Notes: a model not told the origin generated them from the sequence alone. A DNA stretch of 64,000 nucleotides from Cordylochernes scorpioides (GCA_030710605.1 CP092874.1:21739880-21803879), one strand, 5' to 3'. Positions 42,049 through 53,290 are shown, counted from the stretch's first letter. Translations and numbers: made by a program.

Positions 42049-42304
42049 AATCCGGTTACAGACTACGGGTGGCATTGACGGACTCCGACACCGAGAATGC
42101 TGTCCAGAGCGCGGTCCTACGTGCCGTACCAGCGGCAAAACTTGACGCCTCCTATCCAGCTGAGATAGTCTTCAACCTAGGAGACCCTCCTGTAGCACAG
42201 CTTCTGCCGCTCTTCGACCGTTTGGAAGCTGCACGAATCGACGGATCGCTTCCCGTAGCCAGCTTCGGCGTCTCCATCGCCACTATGGAGGACGTATTTA
42301 TCAA
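42049..42304 (+). CDS. ABCA-type transporter, post-NBD1 regulatory exon
   Basis: Follows TGTTCCAG and opens in phase 1: SGYRLRVALTDSDTE matches the segment after NBD1 in ABCA proteins, and the end, ATMEDVFIK, matches their conserved S-L-E-D-V-F block. It ends at a GTAAGA donor after two bases of a Lys codon. It is clearly richer in GC than the surrounding intron. The intron before it is 11 kb and holds the mariner/LINE complex and the 416-codon ORF. Confidence 0.88.
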
Positions 42305-43080
42305 GTAAGACCATCTTTCTTGTCTCTAATTTGCCTGAATAACGAAGATTTCCGTACCATTTGAGATCTTATATAGATTACAAGATATTTAGTCGAAGTG
42401 TATTGATGTGATAGCTTTTTTTGTGGTCTCTATATTAGTGATTCCTAAGAATTAAGTCGTGACATAGGTCGTAAAAGTTCTTCAAACATGTCGCTATATA
42501 TTAAATTAAAGAGAATGCTATAGGTTACTATATGACACCTATCTGTCTGAAATGTTAGAGAATAAGGTATCAATAATAGAATCTCGCTGTCATAGTTTAC
42601 AGAGATCCAAAGATATGTGAATTATCACACAAAAACGCGAAATTAGCATATTTTGGGATTCGAAAATGGCGATGTATAAACACTTTGATGAAAATTTATA
42701 TTATCATTATAATACTAATAAATAATAATTATTAATTACATTTGTTAAAGCAATAATAGCTAAAAGGGGAAGAACAGCGTCTAAGCTTTGACATTTTTTT
42801 GATAATAATGATATTAATAATAGTGCACATATATTCTGCAATACTTTTAGAAAACTAAGAATAAAATATATCCGCAACTATATATATACCTGGTACAATG
42901 AGTTTTGTGCCAAAGTTTTTATATCAACGAACTATTCACAAAATTCTACTCAACTTAGAATGTTGTTGATGGGATAAATAGGTTGACAAAACACCGATTT
43001 AAACGGGAGTTCTCGGGGAGGAAAAAGTCGGTCAAAACTTCCCATTGAAAGCAGAGTTAAGACTCTATTAAGCACAGATG
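42305..43080. other. Intron, nothing recognised
   Basis: AT-rich, no reading frame and no obvious repeat. Confidence 0.3.
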
Positions 43081-43089
43081 TGTCTTTTA

Positions 43090-43440
43090 CAAATTAAACA
43101 AACTTACCATTGTCCTTACTGCGACGAAAAATGTTTTGGAGGGTATGGCTCATCAGTGGTGAACCCTCCCAGCGGTTTAGCCAATTTAATCTACCAGACC
43201 GCTTTTTAGAGCTCTAATACTGTATTGGACTTCTCTGCTTATATATGCTACACTGAAGGGTGGAATCTTAATTATAGTAGTTAAGTAAACTATGGACATA
43301 AGCTTTTAGGACAGTAGAATTCCATATAAATATTTGCATCGAGCAATTCTATTCCGCAAACAATAAGGACAAGGCCAGTTAGGCATAAATTAATTATAAA
43401 GACATAATACGCCATCTATACTTTCTACTGCCCTTACTGC
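43090..43440 (-). repeat. Hammerhead-like repeat, copy G
   Basis: The core at 43138-43203 (minus) reads AGCGGU, C, UGGU, spacer, UUGGC, UAAA, CCGCU, GGGAGGG, UUC, ACCA, CUGAUGA, GCCAU, A, CCCUCC. It has the GUC triplet and all three stems, but G of GAAA is U. Flanks show the usual CCTTACTGCGACGAAAAA and CTCTAATACTG blocks. Confidence 0.7.
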
Positions 43441-43444
43441 GTTG

Positions 43445-44311
43445 GAAAATCATTTTCTTATCATTGAGAGCAGAGTTGTTATAAAATAACGAATTTCTTC
43501 AAAGGTTCCTCGATTCTTGCACTCTGACACTACAACTACATTAGCGAGTACAGAGATGAGAGGGATGCAAATTCAACAAAGAGTTCTGTGAAACTTTGCA
43601 TATCCGTCTTTTATATATACACTGATATGCAAAATGTAAGCGACGAAATCATTTTATTGAAAAATAATAAAAATAATTGAAGATAGAGGTTGCCTGGCCG
43701 GGGTATTCATAGTTCTTAGAATGAGAGTGTTATGTCTTTGCATATTTGCTTTTTGCATATTTTCTCTTTAAATTTTTGTTATTTGCGTACAATTTACATA
43801 GTTTTAATTTAACGTATTTGTGCTATAAATAAGACGTAAGAATAAAGTTAGTGCAGTCCAGCCTTAGGAATTGAGTGGTCTTGTTGCCTTAAACTTCTTT
43901 CGTGTCCCGGATCGACACGACAGAGAGAATCAAAAAAGATTTACTGGCCAAAGTGTCTCTTAATTCTAAAAAAGACATATAATTGAAAGATAAATTTGAG
44001 AGAGAAAAAATGTATCCAGTAAAAAGTTTCTTACACAAAATGTTGATTTTTTTTAACGAAACTTTCTCTTAAATGAAATTGTTTTCTCTCAAAAATGATA
44101 TGGTACAAAAGATTATTATTTTTCGAGTAATTGATAAATCACAGTTAACAAATAGGAGTTATATCAATTGTTCTTTATAGTGATTTGCATAAAATCATTA
44201 TGAATGTTTTTAAAATATGCAAAGCGAGCGATATATAAGTCAATAATTCAGGAAATTAGTTGGAATTTTCTTTCTTTTGTATTCACATGTTGTAATAGGT
44301 GAATGTTCCAG
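43445..44311. other. Intron with a small dispersed repeat
   Basis: Bases 43678-43722 (GAAGATAGAGGTTGCCTGGC) resemble 31987-32030, a short repeat of unknown type. The remainder is AT-rich with no gene. Confidence 0.35.
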
Positions 44312-44397
44312 AGCAGGTACGATGGCTGAAAGAGAGGCCTTGTTGGAAGAGAAGGAGTCCCAAGTCTCTCTCTCCAGTAGCCAGCAGCAGTTGGAAG
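44312..44397 (+). CDS. ABCA-type transporter, short linker exon
   Basis: An 86-bp exon. The acceptor at 44311 (GTTCCAG) was preferred over one at 44299 because it keeps the phase and gives an open linker: AGTMAEREALLEEKESQVSL, then a Ser/Gln-rich stretch. It ends in phase 1 at GGTAGGT. It encodes the charged cytoplasmic link between NBD1 and the second membrane domain, which varies between ABCA proteins. Confidence 0.75.
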
Positions 44398-44512
44398 GTA
44401 GGTACAGTACCTGCTACATAGGTCTTACCTTCTAGTACTGGCTACTACGTTCTCTGTGCTTATCCCTACACTTTGTATAGGAGAGTGGTCAGTTACTCTA
44501 CTTACTGTTTAA

Positions 44513-44941
44513 CCCCAAATAGATCAGTTTGGGAGAGCGTTAGACTGAAGATCTAAAGGTATCTGGTATGATCCCAGTTTTCGGAATCTATTTTACTACC
44601 TCAAATAGCTGAGTTGGAAAAATGTATAGGAGAGTGGTCATTAACTCTACATACTGCGTAAGCCCAAATAGCTCAGTTTGGGAAAGCGTTAGACACTGAA
44701 GATCTAAAGGTCCCTGGTTTGATCCTAGTTTTCGGCATCTTTTTTAAAACCCCAAATAGCTGAGTTGGGGAAATATATGGGAAAGTGGTCGTTAACTTTC
44801 CTTGCTGCGTAACTCCAAATAGCTCAGTTTGGGAGAGCGTTAGACTGAAGATCTAAAGGTCGCTGGTTCGATCCCAGTTTTCTGCATCTTTTTTTTTCAA
44901 CCCCAAATATCTGAGTTGGGAGAATGTTAGACTGAACATCT
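44513..44941 (+). pseudogene. Tandem tRNA-Phe-like sequences (three and a half units)
   Basis: Three nearly full tRNA-Phe copies (44513-44586, 44662-44737, 44813-44886) and a 5' half (about 44900-44941) repeat every 150 bp or so. Each keeps the anticodon arm TTAGACTGAAGATCTAA (anticodon GAA) and a T-arm, but acceptor stems are mismatched, copy 2 has two extra bases before the anticodon, and the T-arm of copy 1 is mutated. Between them lie truncated 5' halves with CAAATAGCTGAGTTGG. They occupy most of a 664-bp ABCA intron. Confidence 0.85.
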
Positions 44942-45061
44942 CCTTACTGCGCCTTAAGGACTTACCGCCCCGATTCCTCATTACGCACTCTAACTTGTCA
45001 AAACATGTCCAAACGTATATTCAAATATCCTTTAATTGATACTAAAGTTTGTGTTCCCCAG

Positions 45062-45970
45062 ACAAAGATTATTTTGTCAAGTACGAAGACTCGGAACGTT
45101 TCAAGAAAATGGCATCAATTGCTAAAGGATTATTCTTAAAACGATGGAACTTTACCAAGCGTTTCTGGGTCGGATTCGTGTTCCAGCTCCTAACTCCAAT
45201 CTTCTTCGGCTTTCTTCTTATGAAAGGAATGGACAACTTGAACATCCTACGGAAGAATAAAGGAACTGTTGTTACACGTCGCCTTCTTGATTTGGGACGT
45301 ATCTATGGTCCTACTCTGAGCTTCTTCTCTGCGGGACAGAATCTAGGGCCTCTGGAAGGAATTGAGAATATCTACGTCGATCTAGTCACCTCAGAGAAGG
45401 CAAGTATGATCCCTCTGACATTCGAAAACCTTGCTCAACAACTAGGGGCCCGTGGACGGCGGAATAGAAGACGCTACAAGACAAAATTGACGGTCGGTGG
45501 AACGGTACAAAGCGTTGGTTCTGGTTTCCTCGCGACCGCCTGGTACAACTATTATTCTTTTCATTCTGTACCGATATCTATTAATCTTATGATGACCTCG
45601 CTTCTTCGACATTTCTCGAAGAATCCTCAAGCGCGTATCCTGGTTATTAACTGGCCTCTGGTACATCAGTCAGATACGTCTTTCAACTTTGGCCTACGTG
45701 TCCACGTCGAGTTACGTATCCTTATTCATATCTTCTTACCCGTGGGCTTGGCTCTTCTAACAGCCTGCTATATCCTGTTCCCTGTTCACGAAAGAGTGAC
45801 GGGTTCGAAGCTCTTGCAGCTTATGACGGGACTCCATCCAACTCTCTTCTGGGCAATACACTTCCTCTTTGACTTCTGCCTCTGCCATCTACCAGCATCG
45901 ATCCTCTTCCTCTTCTTCATGTACCTCTTCGACCACCAGAATTTCTACGCTAACAAGCCGGATGTTATGG
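45062..45970 (+). CDS. ABCA-type transporter, large TMD2 exon
   Basis: A 909-bp exon joined in phase 1 on both sides (CCCCAG acceptor, GGGTAAGA donor). It encodes the first helix of TMD2 (RFWVGFVFQLLTPIFFGFLL), a long extracellular loop rich in basic residues, and then helices beginning LRILIHIFLPVGLALLTACY with the family-typical stretch LQLMTGLHPTLFWAIHFLFD. The conserved KLLQL-x-x-G-x-H element supports the ABCA assignment. The 664-bp intron before it holds the tRNA-Phe-like array; the 16.9-kb intron after it holds the Gypsy element. Confidence 0.9.
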
Positions 45971-46150
45971 GTAAGATGATTCTCTCTTTTTTTATTTATC
46001 CTGTTGTCTAGGGCACTCATCCATACGTGTAGTGTTCTTGGAAAATGTTGGCCTTACTATGAGATTTAACAATTTAACACAATATAATGCGATAAACATC
46101 GCTACCCGACACTGTCCAGATTATTATTTTTAACCATATATATTTATATA

Positions 46151-46325
46151 CAGTTAAACCTGTCCATAGTGTCCCCTCTTGGGACTCACCAAAATAGGGT
46201 GCTATAGAGAGGGGGCGCTATAGACAGGTCACTTTTAATGTAAATCCCATCGTACTACGTATTTAAAATCGGCGCTGTAGAGAGGAAGGATCTATTTAGA
46301 GGGGGCGCTATAGACAGGTTTAACT
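46151..46325. repeat. Pogo/Tigger-like MITE
   Basis: TA-flanked, with CAGTTAAACCTGTCCATAG and its complement at the right end (GACAGGTTTAACTG). Inner GGGGGCGCTATAGACAGG blocks repeat. 59295-59472 is a relative, and 47455-47560 is a decayed one. Confidence 0.75.
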
Positions 46326-46346
46326 GTATATATATATTTATATATT

Positions 46347-46847
46347 ACTAGCGGACGTACCCGGCTTCGCCCGGGTTTTACCCGAGTAAAAGTTTGTCTA
46401 ACGAATCTCTCGATAAAGTGAACATTTTTTTCCCGGTCCCTTGAAAAATACTAGATAAGTTGAATAAAATCAATATTAATTGGTTCCCTCGGTAATTGGA
46501 AGTTAAAGGAATAGTATCTTGCCTTTGAATTGTATCATTATTCTTGTCTCAAATAAATTGCCGTGTCATCCTGAATTTTGTCTTTCCTGATTTTCTACAT
46601 TACAAAATCATCGTATCATCATGATAATATTTAGAGCAGATTGTTGAATTATAACAGATAAATTAGAATATTTATCTTGATTATTTCTAGGCGAAAAGTT
46701 ATTTCAAAAATTTATTTGCTAGAAACCTTCCCAGTACTATACTAAATAACTTCCCAAAGTTTCATGGCGATCCAATGAGTGGTTTGGTCAGGCATAAAGG
46801 ACAAACAAACAAACAGACACACATACATTCATTTTTATATATATAGA
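46347..46847 (-). mobile_element. Helitron-like family A element, full length
   Basis: Reverse orientation: CTAGCGGACGTACCCGGCTT at the left (complement of hairpin plus CTAG) and TTTTTATATATATAGA at the right (complement of the TC start). 501 bp, one 3' end only, so it serves as the reference for the duplicated copy at 8775-9462. Confidence 0.75.
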
Positions 46848-46849
46848 TA

Positions 46850-48095
46850 CCGGTTTCCCTACTTGCTTACTCACGATGGCTTTGATAATTATTTCAATAT
46901 CATTTTATCGGATCTTTCACGATAATAGAAGCGAGATCCCATTGATTAGCAATCAGTTTAATTACTTAATGTGTTTCAGATTTTATTTTAAGGCAATAAT
47001 TATTGAATATTCTTGATGAAAATTTGTATATCTATTCATATACAGTTGAAAGACCCTCACCAATATATTTTCAGAGCAAATGTGTTCTTTAGAGAAAGGT
47101 GTCCTCTTAACCAGAGAGCAGCTAATTGATAAAAAATGGTAATTCTGACATTGAAAACTGTCATTTGTAAAGAGATTCTACTGTACTTATTATTTTAATA
47201 TTTGGTTTACATTGGTTTCTGGAGAGTACAGATGTTGCCAACTATCTCTGGATTGAACCTATATATGCATAATAATCCCATATATTCAATATCAATGATT
47301 TTTAACTCCAAGAAGGCTTGATATATAAACCCGATTTTTTGAATTTCTTTATCATGACCCATCGCTTCATAAACCAAGTTTAAACTTCCAACGGAGTCCA
47401 AGATGATATCGTACAACACAACACACACCAAACATACATATTTTTAAGTATACAGGCAGGTCACTTTTAATGTAAATCGCATCGTACTACATATTTAAAA
47501 TCTGGCTCTATAGAGAGTGAGGCGCTATTTAGAGAGGCCGCTATAGACAGGTTTAACTTATTAAGGTCACACAAGGTATATGTAAATACAGTAGAACCTC
47601 TCTTAGGGGACACCTCTAAACAACGAACCGTTTTTACCGCCAAAATTGCCCTCTCATTGAAAATACGTTATCGCTAGCAGGCACTTCAAAACAACAGACA
47701 CTTTCCCAATACATCATTTATTAATTATATATATATATAATAGATTCATTCTCTCGCTAGCGGACAATTCAGAAAATCAAAGTTGAACAAAGAATATCTA
47801 TGTGTTGAATGACATTTGAAAATTAACCCGCATGTGAACGAAAAATCGAAATTTATTTTAAGGAGAAATAATGATTATTTCTAACCTTAGGGATGAAGTA
47901 TGAGAGGATGAAATGGGAAGAGTGATGATAAACGGAAAATAAAGTGTCCAGGGATGGGAATATATATGTGTGTTTAAAATAAAATTCATTATCAATGTAT
48001 TTAATGTCACAGTGGGCATAGACTCATGTGCATATTTTCAAATGTTATTCATCATTATTTCATTTAGATATGGACATATTTTAATAGTTATATGT
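46850..48095. other. Intron with MITE relics
   Basis: Contains decayed pogo-like pieces at about 47030-47180 and 47588-47760 (CAGTAGAACCTCTC start), a 47455-47560 relic of the 46151 family, and at 47805-47960 a piece of the tRNA-Thr-bearing MITE. No gene. Confidence 0.45.
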
Positions 48096-48099
48096 ATAT

Positions 48100-48439
48100 T
48101 GTTACACCAGGTTGCGGCTTGGCAGACTCTTCAGCCTGGATTCTCTCCTGTGCTGGGTCTTGCATCTTACCAGAGCGTGTTTTAACCATCCTACAAATTT
48201 ATAAAAGGGAATAACGAGATAAGTCTTCTTTAAGTAGCCACCAGAATCCTTTATTTATTTTCTCACATCAAAGAGAGCAGTGAAGTCACAGTGTACCTAA
48301 ATACAAATGATGATAAATTAATAATCTGTTTTAAATAAATATCATAGAATATTTTATATAAAAATAAATAAATATATAATTTAAATTTCAAATATATTAA
48401 AACTAATATAAGAAATACGCCATTAATCATGATGTAACA
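48100..48439 (-). repeat. 3' LTR of the Gypsy element
   Basis: 340 bp, matching 52947-53286 base for base as far as I can compare by eye. Like the 5' LTR, it includes the first 30 gag codons. Confidence 0.93.
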
Positions 48440-50229
48440 CTTCCCCCTCTCCAGAGGTCGTCACGTCCTCGTGATTGACCTCATCAATTCTTTCAAAATA
48501 GGGTTTGATTCTTGAGACATGGACAATCAATGGGTCTTGGCCAGGATTATCTTTTGGTTCAATTAAGTAATTTACGTTGGACAGCTTCTTTAATATTCTA
48601 TATGGGCCAAAATATTTTCTCAGTAGTTTCTCACACTTTCCTATTTTCCTAATTGGTGTCCAAACTGCTACTAATTCTCCTGGTTCGTAGCTTCTTTCCA
48701 TGTGTTTCTTGTCATAGTTCTTTTTCATTCTTTCTTGAGTCTTTATTGTGTTGTTAATAACTAATTTTCTTGTTCTGTTTATTTTGTCTAAGTGATGTTT
48801 TATGTATTCATCATAATCATCTTTGTCAATGTCCACCGAGATATTCCTGTCGTCCAAAAGAGACGTGGGTTCTCTTCCAAACATCAGGAAAAAGGGAGAA
48901 TATCCTGTGGTTTCCTGAATTGTAGTATTGTAAGCGTGAGTGATGAATGGGAGTATTTCGTCCCAATTTTTCTGATCAGTGTTCACATACATACTGAGCA
49001 TATTGATCAATGTTCTATTTAACCGCTCTGTCAATCCATTAGTCTGGGGATGATAGCTCGTTGTGAAGCAATGTTTAATCTTGCACGTTTTCATCACCTC
49101 TTTCATTAAATTACTGGTAAATTGAGAGCCTCTGTCACTAATAAGATATTGTGGGGCTCCGTGCCGAAGAAAAATATCCTCTACTAGAAATTTAGAAACT
49201 TCTTTCACTGTTGCTTCCGAGACTGCTCTTGTTTCTGTATATCTAGTGTAGTAGTCCGACAGCACGATTATCCATTTTTTCCTGTTTTTCGTAGATGGTA
49301 GTGGACCAACAAAGTCAATTCCAATTCTTTCGAAAGGAAAGTTGGCTGGGGGGATGGGCTGTAGTAGTCCCGAAGGTAATTGGTTTGAGCCTTTCCTACT
49401 TTGGCAAAGGTGACACGTCCTAACGAATTCTGAGACATCCTTTAGCATGGATGGCCAAAAGTATTTACTCTTTATTCGGTACATGGTTCTGGCGACGCCC
49501 AGATGGCCATTCGACATATGATTGTGATATTCTTTCATAATTTCTCTCTTTTTATTCTCTGGAACCACAAGCAACCACGCCCTGCCTTCAGGGTTCGGGT
49601 TTTTCTTAAAGAGGCATCCATCTTCTTCTTTAAAGTTTTGCGCAATTGATCGCCTGCTTCCATTAAGGTTTTTCTTAACACTTTCGATAAATTTATCCTC
49701 TTCGTCTGTTATTTGATTTAAAAATAGCCTTTCAAAATCCTCATCCCAATCAGTTTCTGGTAAGGGCCCCCTAGATAAGCCATCGGCGTCCAGATGCTTC
49801 TTTCCCGATTTATGTATTATATCGAAGTCATATTCTTGAATTTTCAATGCCCATCTTGCCAATCGACCTGTTGGATCCTTCAAGTTTTTGAGCCAGCATA
49901 AGGCGTGATGGTCTGTTACTATTTTAAAGTGTCTTCCATAAAGGTAGGGTCGTAATTTTGACATTGACCAGACAACGGCCAGACATTCCTTTTCAGTGGT
50001 TGAATAATTTTGCTCCGCTTTACTTAGGGTACGACTCAAATATGAGATCACCTTCTCTTCACCACCGATGTCTTGGACAAGTGTTGCACCTATGCCGATG
50101 TTGGACGCATCAGTATGAACATAAGTAGGTGCATTTGGATTGAAGTGACCTAAAATTGGTGGACTTAATAGTGCTGTTTTTAGGGTTTGAAACGCTTCCT
50201 CTTGTCTTTCTGTCCAGGTAAATGATACA
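48423..50229 (-). CDS. Gypsy pol, downstream frame: RNase H and integrase
   Basis: Second half of pol, read from about 50229 after the frameshift. It starts with FTWTERQEEAF and the RNase H domain (THTDASNIGIGATLVQ-like start with its catalytic Asp, then EKECLAVVWSMSKLRPYLYG). The integrase follows: zinc-binding H-H-C-C (HNHMSNGHLGVARTMYRIKS, CHLCQSRKG), the DDE core (GIDFVGPLPST, LISDRGSQFTSNLM, NGLTERLNRTLIN) and a C-terminal domain. No chromodomain is evident. It inserts element cDNA in the genome. Apart from the shift at its 5' end the frame is intact. Confidence 0.9.
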
Positions 50230-51890
50230 CTTTTTTTTTATAAGGTTGGTCAAAGGGTCAGCAATTTTTGAAAAGTCTTTGATAAATTTTCTATAATATG
50301 AACACATTCCCAAAAAGGATTGTACTTCTTTGACCTTTTTGGGTCGAGGAAAATTTCTGACAGCTTTGATGTTATGTTCCGCGGGTTTTATACCATGTTT
50401 GCTCGTTATATAGCCGAGAATCTCCAATTCTTCAAAAGCAAATCGGCATTTTTTGTCGTTTAACCTTAAATTAGATTCACGAAAACATCTAAAAACAGCT
50501 TCAAGTCTTTTGAGGTGCGTTGGAAAATCCGGGCTATATATGATAACATCATCCAGATAACACAAACAAATTTGCCATCTCAGATTTCCAAGCATATTCT
50601 CCATATTTCTCTCAAAGGTAGCAGGCGCGTTACAAAGTCCAAAAGGCATCACGTTGAATTCATATAATCCATGCGCTGTAGTGAAAGCTGTTTTCTCTTT
50701 GTCTCTTTCTTCGACTTCAACTTGCCAATATCCAGATCTGAGGTCTATTGCTGAGAAGTGTGTAGATCCTTGGAGAGTATCCATAACTTCGTCTATTCTA
50801 GGGATCGGATAGACATCTTTTACTGTCACATTATTCAGTTTTCTGTAGTCCACACAAAATCTGTATTTACCATCTCGCTTCTTGACCAATATTACTGGAA
50901 AAGACCAGGGGCTAGAAGATGGCCTAATTATGCCTTCTGTAAGCATCTCGTCAATTTGCTCTTTTATAATATCTCGTTCTTTAGCACTTACCCGGTAAGG
51001 CTTGTGTTTAATTGGCTTCGCGTCTTCTGTGTCTATCCGATGTTTTGCCAAATTGGTTCTCCCTAATCTCGATGAAAAAAGATCTCCATACCTTTCTAAA
51101 ACTTGTTTTAACTCCTTCTGTTCCTTTGGTGAAAGATTTTCGTTTATTTGGAATCTAGGTTCTTCGTTCTTTTCTACCTCTCTTTCTCGACTCACATTTA
51201 TTTTCGCTGGACTGCTTCCAAAAGCCAATGTTTGGTTTTTCATTATTTTTAACGGTCGAGGATACGGATTAGTTATCCAGATGTGTGTTTCCCTATTTAT
51301 AACATTGATCAAGCTTCTTGCTAGACGAAGTCCATTTGTTTGAAACATTTTGCTGCTCTCCTCGATAATATATTCTCCATCCTCTGTTTCTACCAATGCC
51401 TTGATCAATTTCATGGAACATTCCGGTACAATGGAATCCTTGGCACTCTTTATTTTCAACATTTCAAAATTGATTTCGTCATGATTATTCGTCAAATCAT
51501 ATTTTATAGTTTCTTGCTTACAATCTATTTTTGCGTTCATTTTCTTAAGGAAATCTCTCCCAAGAATTAATGTCCGTAAATGCGTTTTCAATATCACAAA
51601 GTTGTGTGATAATGTTTCGTCATCAATTTTTATATTTAAAAATATACTTCCTACCATGTCCAATTTTTTTCCATCGGGTCCTGCACAAATTTTTGCGAGT
51701 TTACTTATACCATGGCCTGTATCGAGGGCCGTTCTGAGGTCGACCACTGAGAGGTCAGCACCTGTATCAACCAAAGCTTCAAAAGTCCCTATCTTGTCCA
51801 CATTAATTTTTAATTTGTATTTAGGGTCCAACTTCTTGATTCCGTTTATGGTCGACTTGCTTTGATTGACAGATTCAGGCGCGACGCTTA
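50110..51890 (-). CDS. Gypsy pol, upstream frame: protease and reverse transcriptase
   Basis: Entered from gag by -1 frameshifting at 51891-51897. It begins after the gag stop and encodes an aspartic protease (FEALVDTGADLSVVDL, the D-T-G active site; then a long linker), then the reverse transcriptase with its fingers (KKRDGKYRFCVDYRKLN), FGLCNAPATF and the catalytic CYLDDVIIYS, and the connection domain (SFLGMCSYYRKFIKDFSKIA). A T-run on the plus strand at 50231-50239 (nine A in the message) shifts the frame just before RNase H. Eight A would restore it, so it is a one-base insertion or a sequencing error. Confidence 0.9.
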
Positions 51891-51897
51891 GTTTAAA
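51888..51897 (-). promoter_or_regulatory. -1 ribosomal frameshift site (T TTA AAC) at the gag stop
   Basis: On the minus strand the last gag codons are GAT TTA AAC TAA. The heptamer T-TTA-AAC is in the correct register for -1 slippage and abuts the stop. After slippage the frame reads CTA AGC GTC GCG and stays open into protease. This is a textbook arrangement for making Gag-Pol. Confidence 0.85.
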
Positions 51898-53036
51898 TCT
51901 TCCAACACGGAATATCTATTCCGGGTAGGAATATTTGTCTGTGTGCTATGACATACATCAGCATAAAGCCGAGGTCCTGATTTCTCTGATATTTCATTCA
52001 TTTGGCATTTTTCTTCGACCTTCTCTTGGGTATCTGCTGGATCCTCTTCTAGGATTCTTATAAACTTGACCCTACAATAACGGGCCACGTGCCCTGGCTT
52101 GTTACATTTAAAGCAGATTGGTCTTCCATCTTCCGTCCTATTTTTGCTCACTTCTTGGCTTTTATTGTAAGTGTTTCTCTGAAGGTTTGGTTTCGGCACA
52201 AAGTTAGGATTATAAGGACGTCTAGGGGTAGAGGGCTGGGGAAAGTTGTTTCGATACTGTCTGGGGGTAGGATGGGAGTCGTTCTTGTAATTATTGGAAA
52301 CAGGGGCTTGGGGCCTGGAAGTGGTCTGGTAGTTTCGTGCGGCAGTCGGCGGCACGTACCTCGATTGTTGTTGGGGTCTAGAATAGCGTGGACCGTTATA
52401 TAGGTTTCTGGATTTCTCCACACGTTCCCGATACTTCTTTTCAAAAGAATCCATTTTCTTGCACACGACAAGAAGGTCATCGGTCGTTTTAGGAGGGTTC
52501 AGGTAGAGCGCGAATGAGTACTCTTTTTTCAGTCCTCCAATAACATGTTCAATTTTTGTTTCTTCTTCCATTGCGGGGTCAACCTTGTTGCACAACACTA
52601 GAATGTCTTCCGCGAACCTGATTGCTGGTTCATTCCAGTGTTGCATTCTGTTGAGCTTCATTCTAAGTTCTTCTTTATTCGCGTCCAAAGAAAAATCCTG
52701 AATGAGGCGGATTTTAATATTTTCCCAGCTCGTGAAACTAGCTTTGTGTAAATTCAACCAGGTTTTAGCGCTTCCCGTCATGTTCATGGCGGCATAACGA
52801 GAGATAATGTAGTCTGCCCAATTGTACAAGAAGCCAATTTCTTCAAGAGATTCAATCCATGGGCGAGGGTCTTCCGTTCCATCATACTTGGGGATGTCGA
52901 TGTTGGGATTCAGGACAACTGGGTCGGAACTAGCATCTCTACCAATTGTTACACCAGGTTGCGGCTTGGCAGACTCTTCAGCCTGGATTCTCTCCTGTGC
53001 TGGGTCTTGCATCTTACCAGAGCGTGTTTTAACCAT
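51888..53036 (-). CDS. Gypsy gag
   Basis: A 382-residue structural polyprotein that packages element RNA. The centre has the capsid-like region (DGTEDPRPWIESLEEIGFLY, then WENIKIRLIQDF), the C-terminus an Arg/Pro/Asn-rich stretch and one zinc knuckle (CFKCNKPGHVARYC). The first ATG (MVKTRSGKMQ) lies inside the LTR, 90 bp before its inner edge. A TATA-like TTTATAAAT lies only about 10 bp upstream of that ATG, so the true start may be Met9 or later. The frame ends at TAA directly after a slippery heptamer. Confidence 0.9.
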   Translation of the reverse strand: MVKTRSGKMQDPAQERIQAEESAKPQPGVTIGRDASSDPVVLNPNIDIPKYDGTEDPRPWIESLEEIGFLYNWADYIISRYAAMNMTGSAKTWLNLHKASFTSWENIKIRLIQDFSLDANKEELRMKLNRMQHWNEPAIRFAEDILVLCNKVDPAMEEETKIEHVIGGLKKEYSFALYLNPPKTTDDLLVVCKKMDSFEKKYRERVEKSRNLYNGPRYSRPQQQSRYVPPTAARNYQTTSRPQAPVSNNYKNDSHPTPRQYRNNFPQPSTPRRPYNPNFVPKPNLQRNTYNKSQEVSKNRTEDGRPICFKCNKPGHVARYCRVKFIRILEEDPADTQEKVEEKCQMNEISEKSGPRLYADVCHSTQTNIPTRNRYSVLEDLN

Positions 53037-53286
53037 CCTACAAATTTATAAAAGGGAATAACGAGATAAGTCTTCTTTAAGTAGCCACCAGAATCCTTTA
53101 TTTATTTTCTCACATCAAAGAGAGCAGTGAAGTCACAGTGTACCTAAATACAAATGATGATAAATTAATAATCTGTTTTAAATAAATATCATAGAATATT
53201 TTATATAAAAATAAATAAATATATAATTTAAATTTCAAATATATTAAAACTAATATAAGAAATACGCCATTAATCATGATGTAACA
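52947..53286 (-). repeat. 5' LTR of the Gypsy element
   Basis: 340 bp, TGTTAC...GTAACA. It includes the promoter region and the first 30 gag codons. Just inside, after CAAT, a TGGTAGAGATGC stretch may be the primer-binding site; if so it lies within gag coding sequence. Confidence 0.93.
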
Positions 53287-53290
53287 ATAT

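Larger units (their letters stand above)
48100..53286 (-). mobile_element. Near-intact Gypsy (Ty3) LTR retrotransposon
   Basis: 5187 bp. Two 340-bp LTRs appear identical, with TGTTAC...GTAACA ends, and a 4-bp ATAT target duplication flanks the element. It carries gag, then pol with the order protease, RT, RNase H, integrase (Ty3/Gypsy order). LTR identity indicates a recent insertion. A single frameshift in pol is the only break. Confidence 0.95.

Noticed and set aside
44513..44886. Functional tRNA-Phe genes
   Set aside because: Acceptor stems are mismatched and loops altered; the tandem structure fits a repeat.
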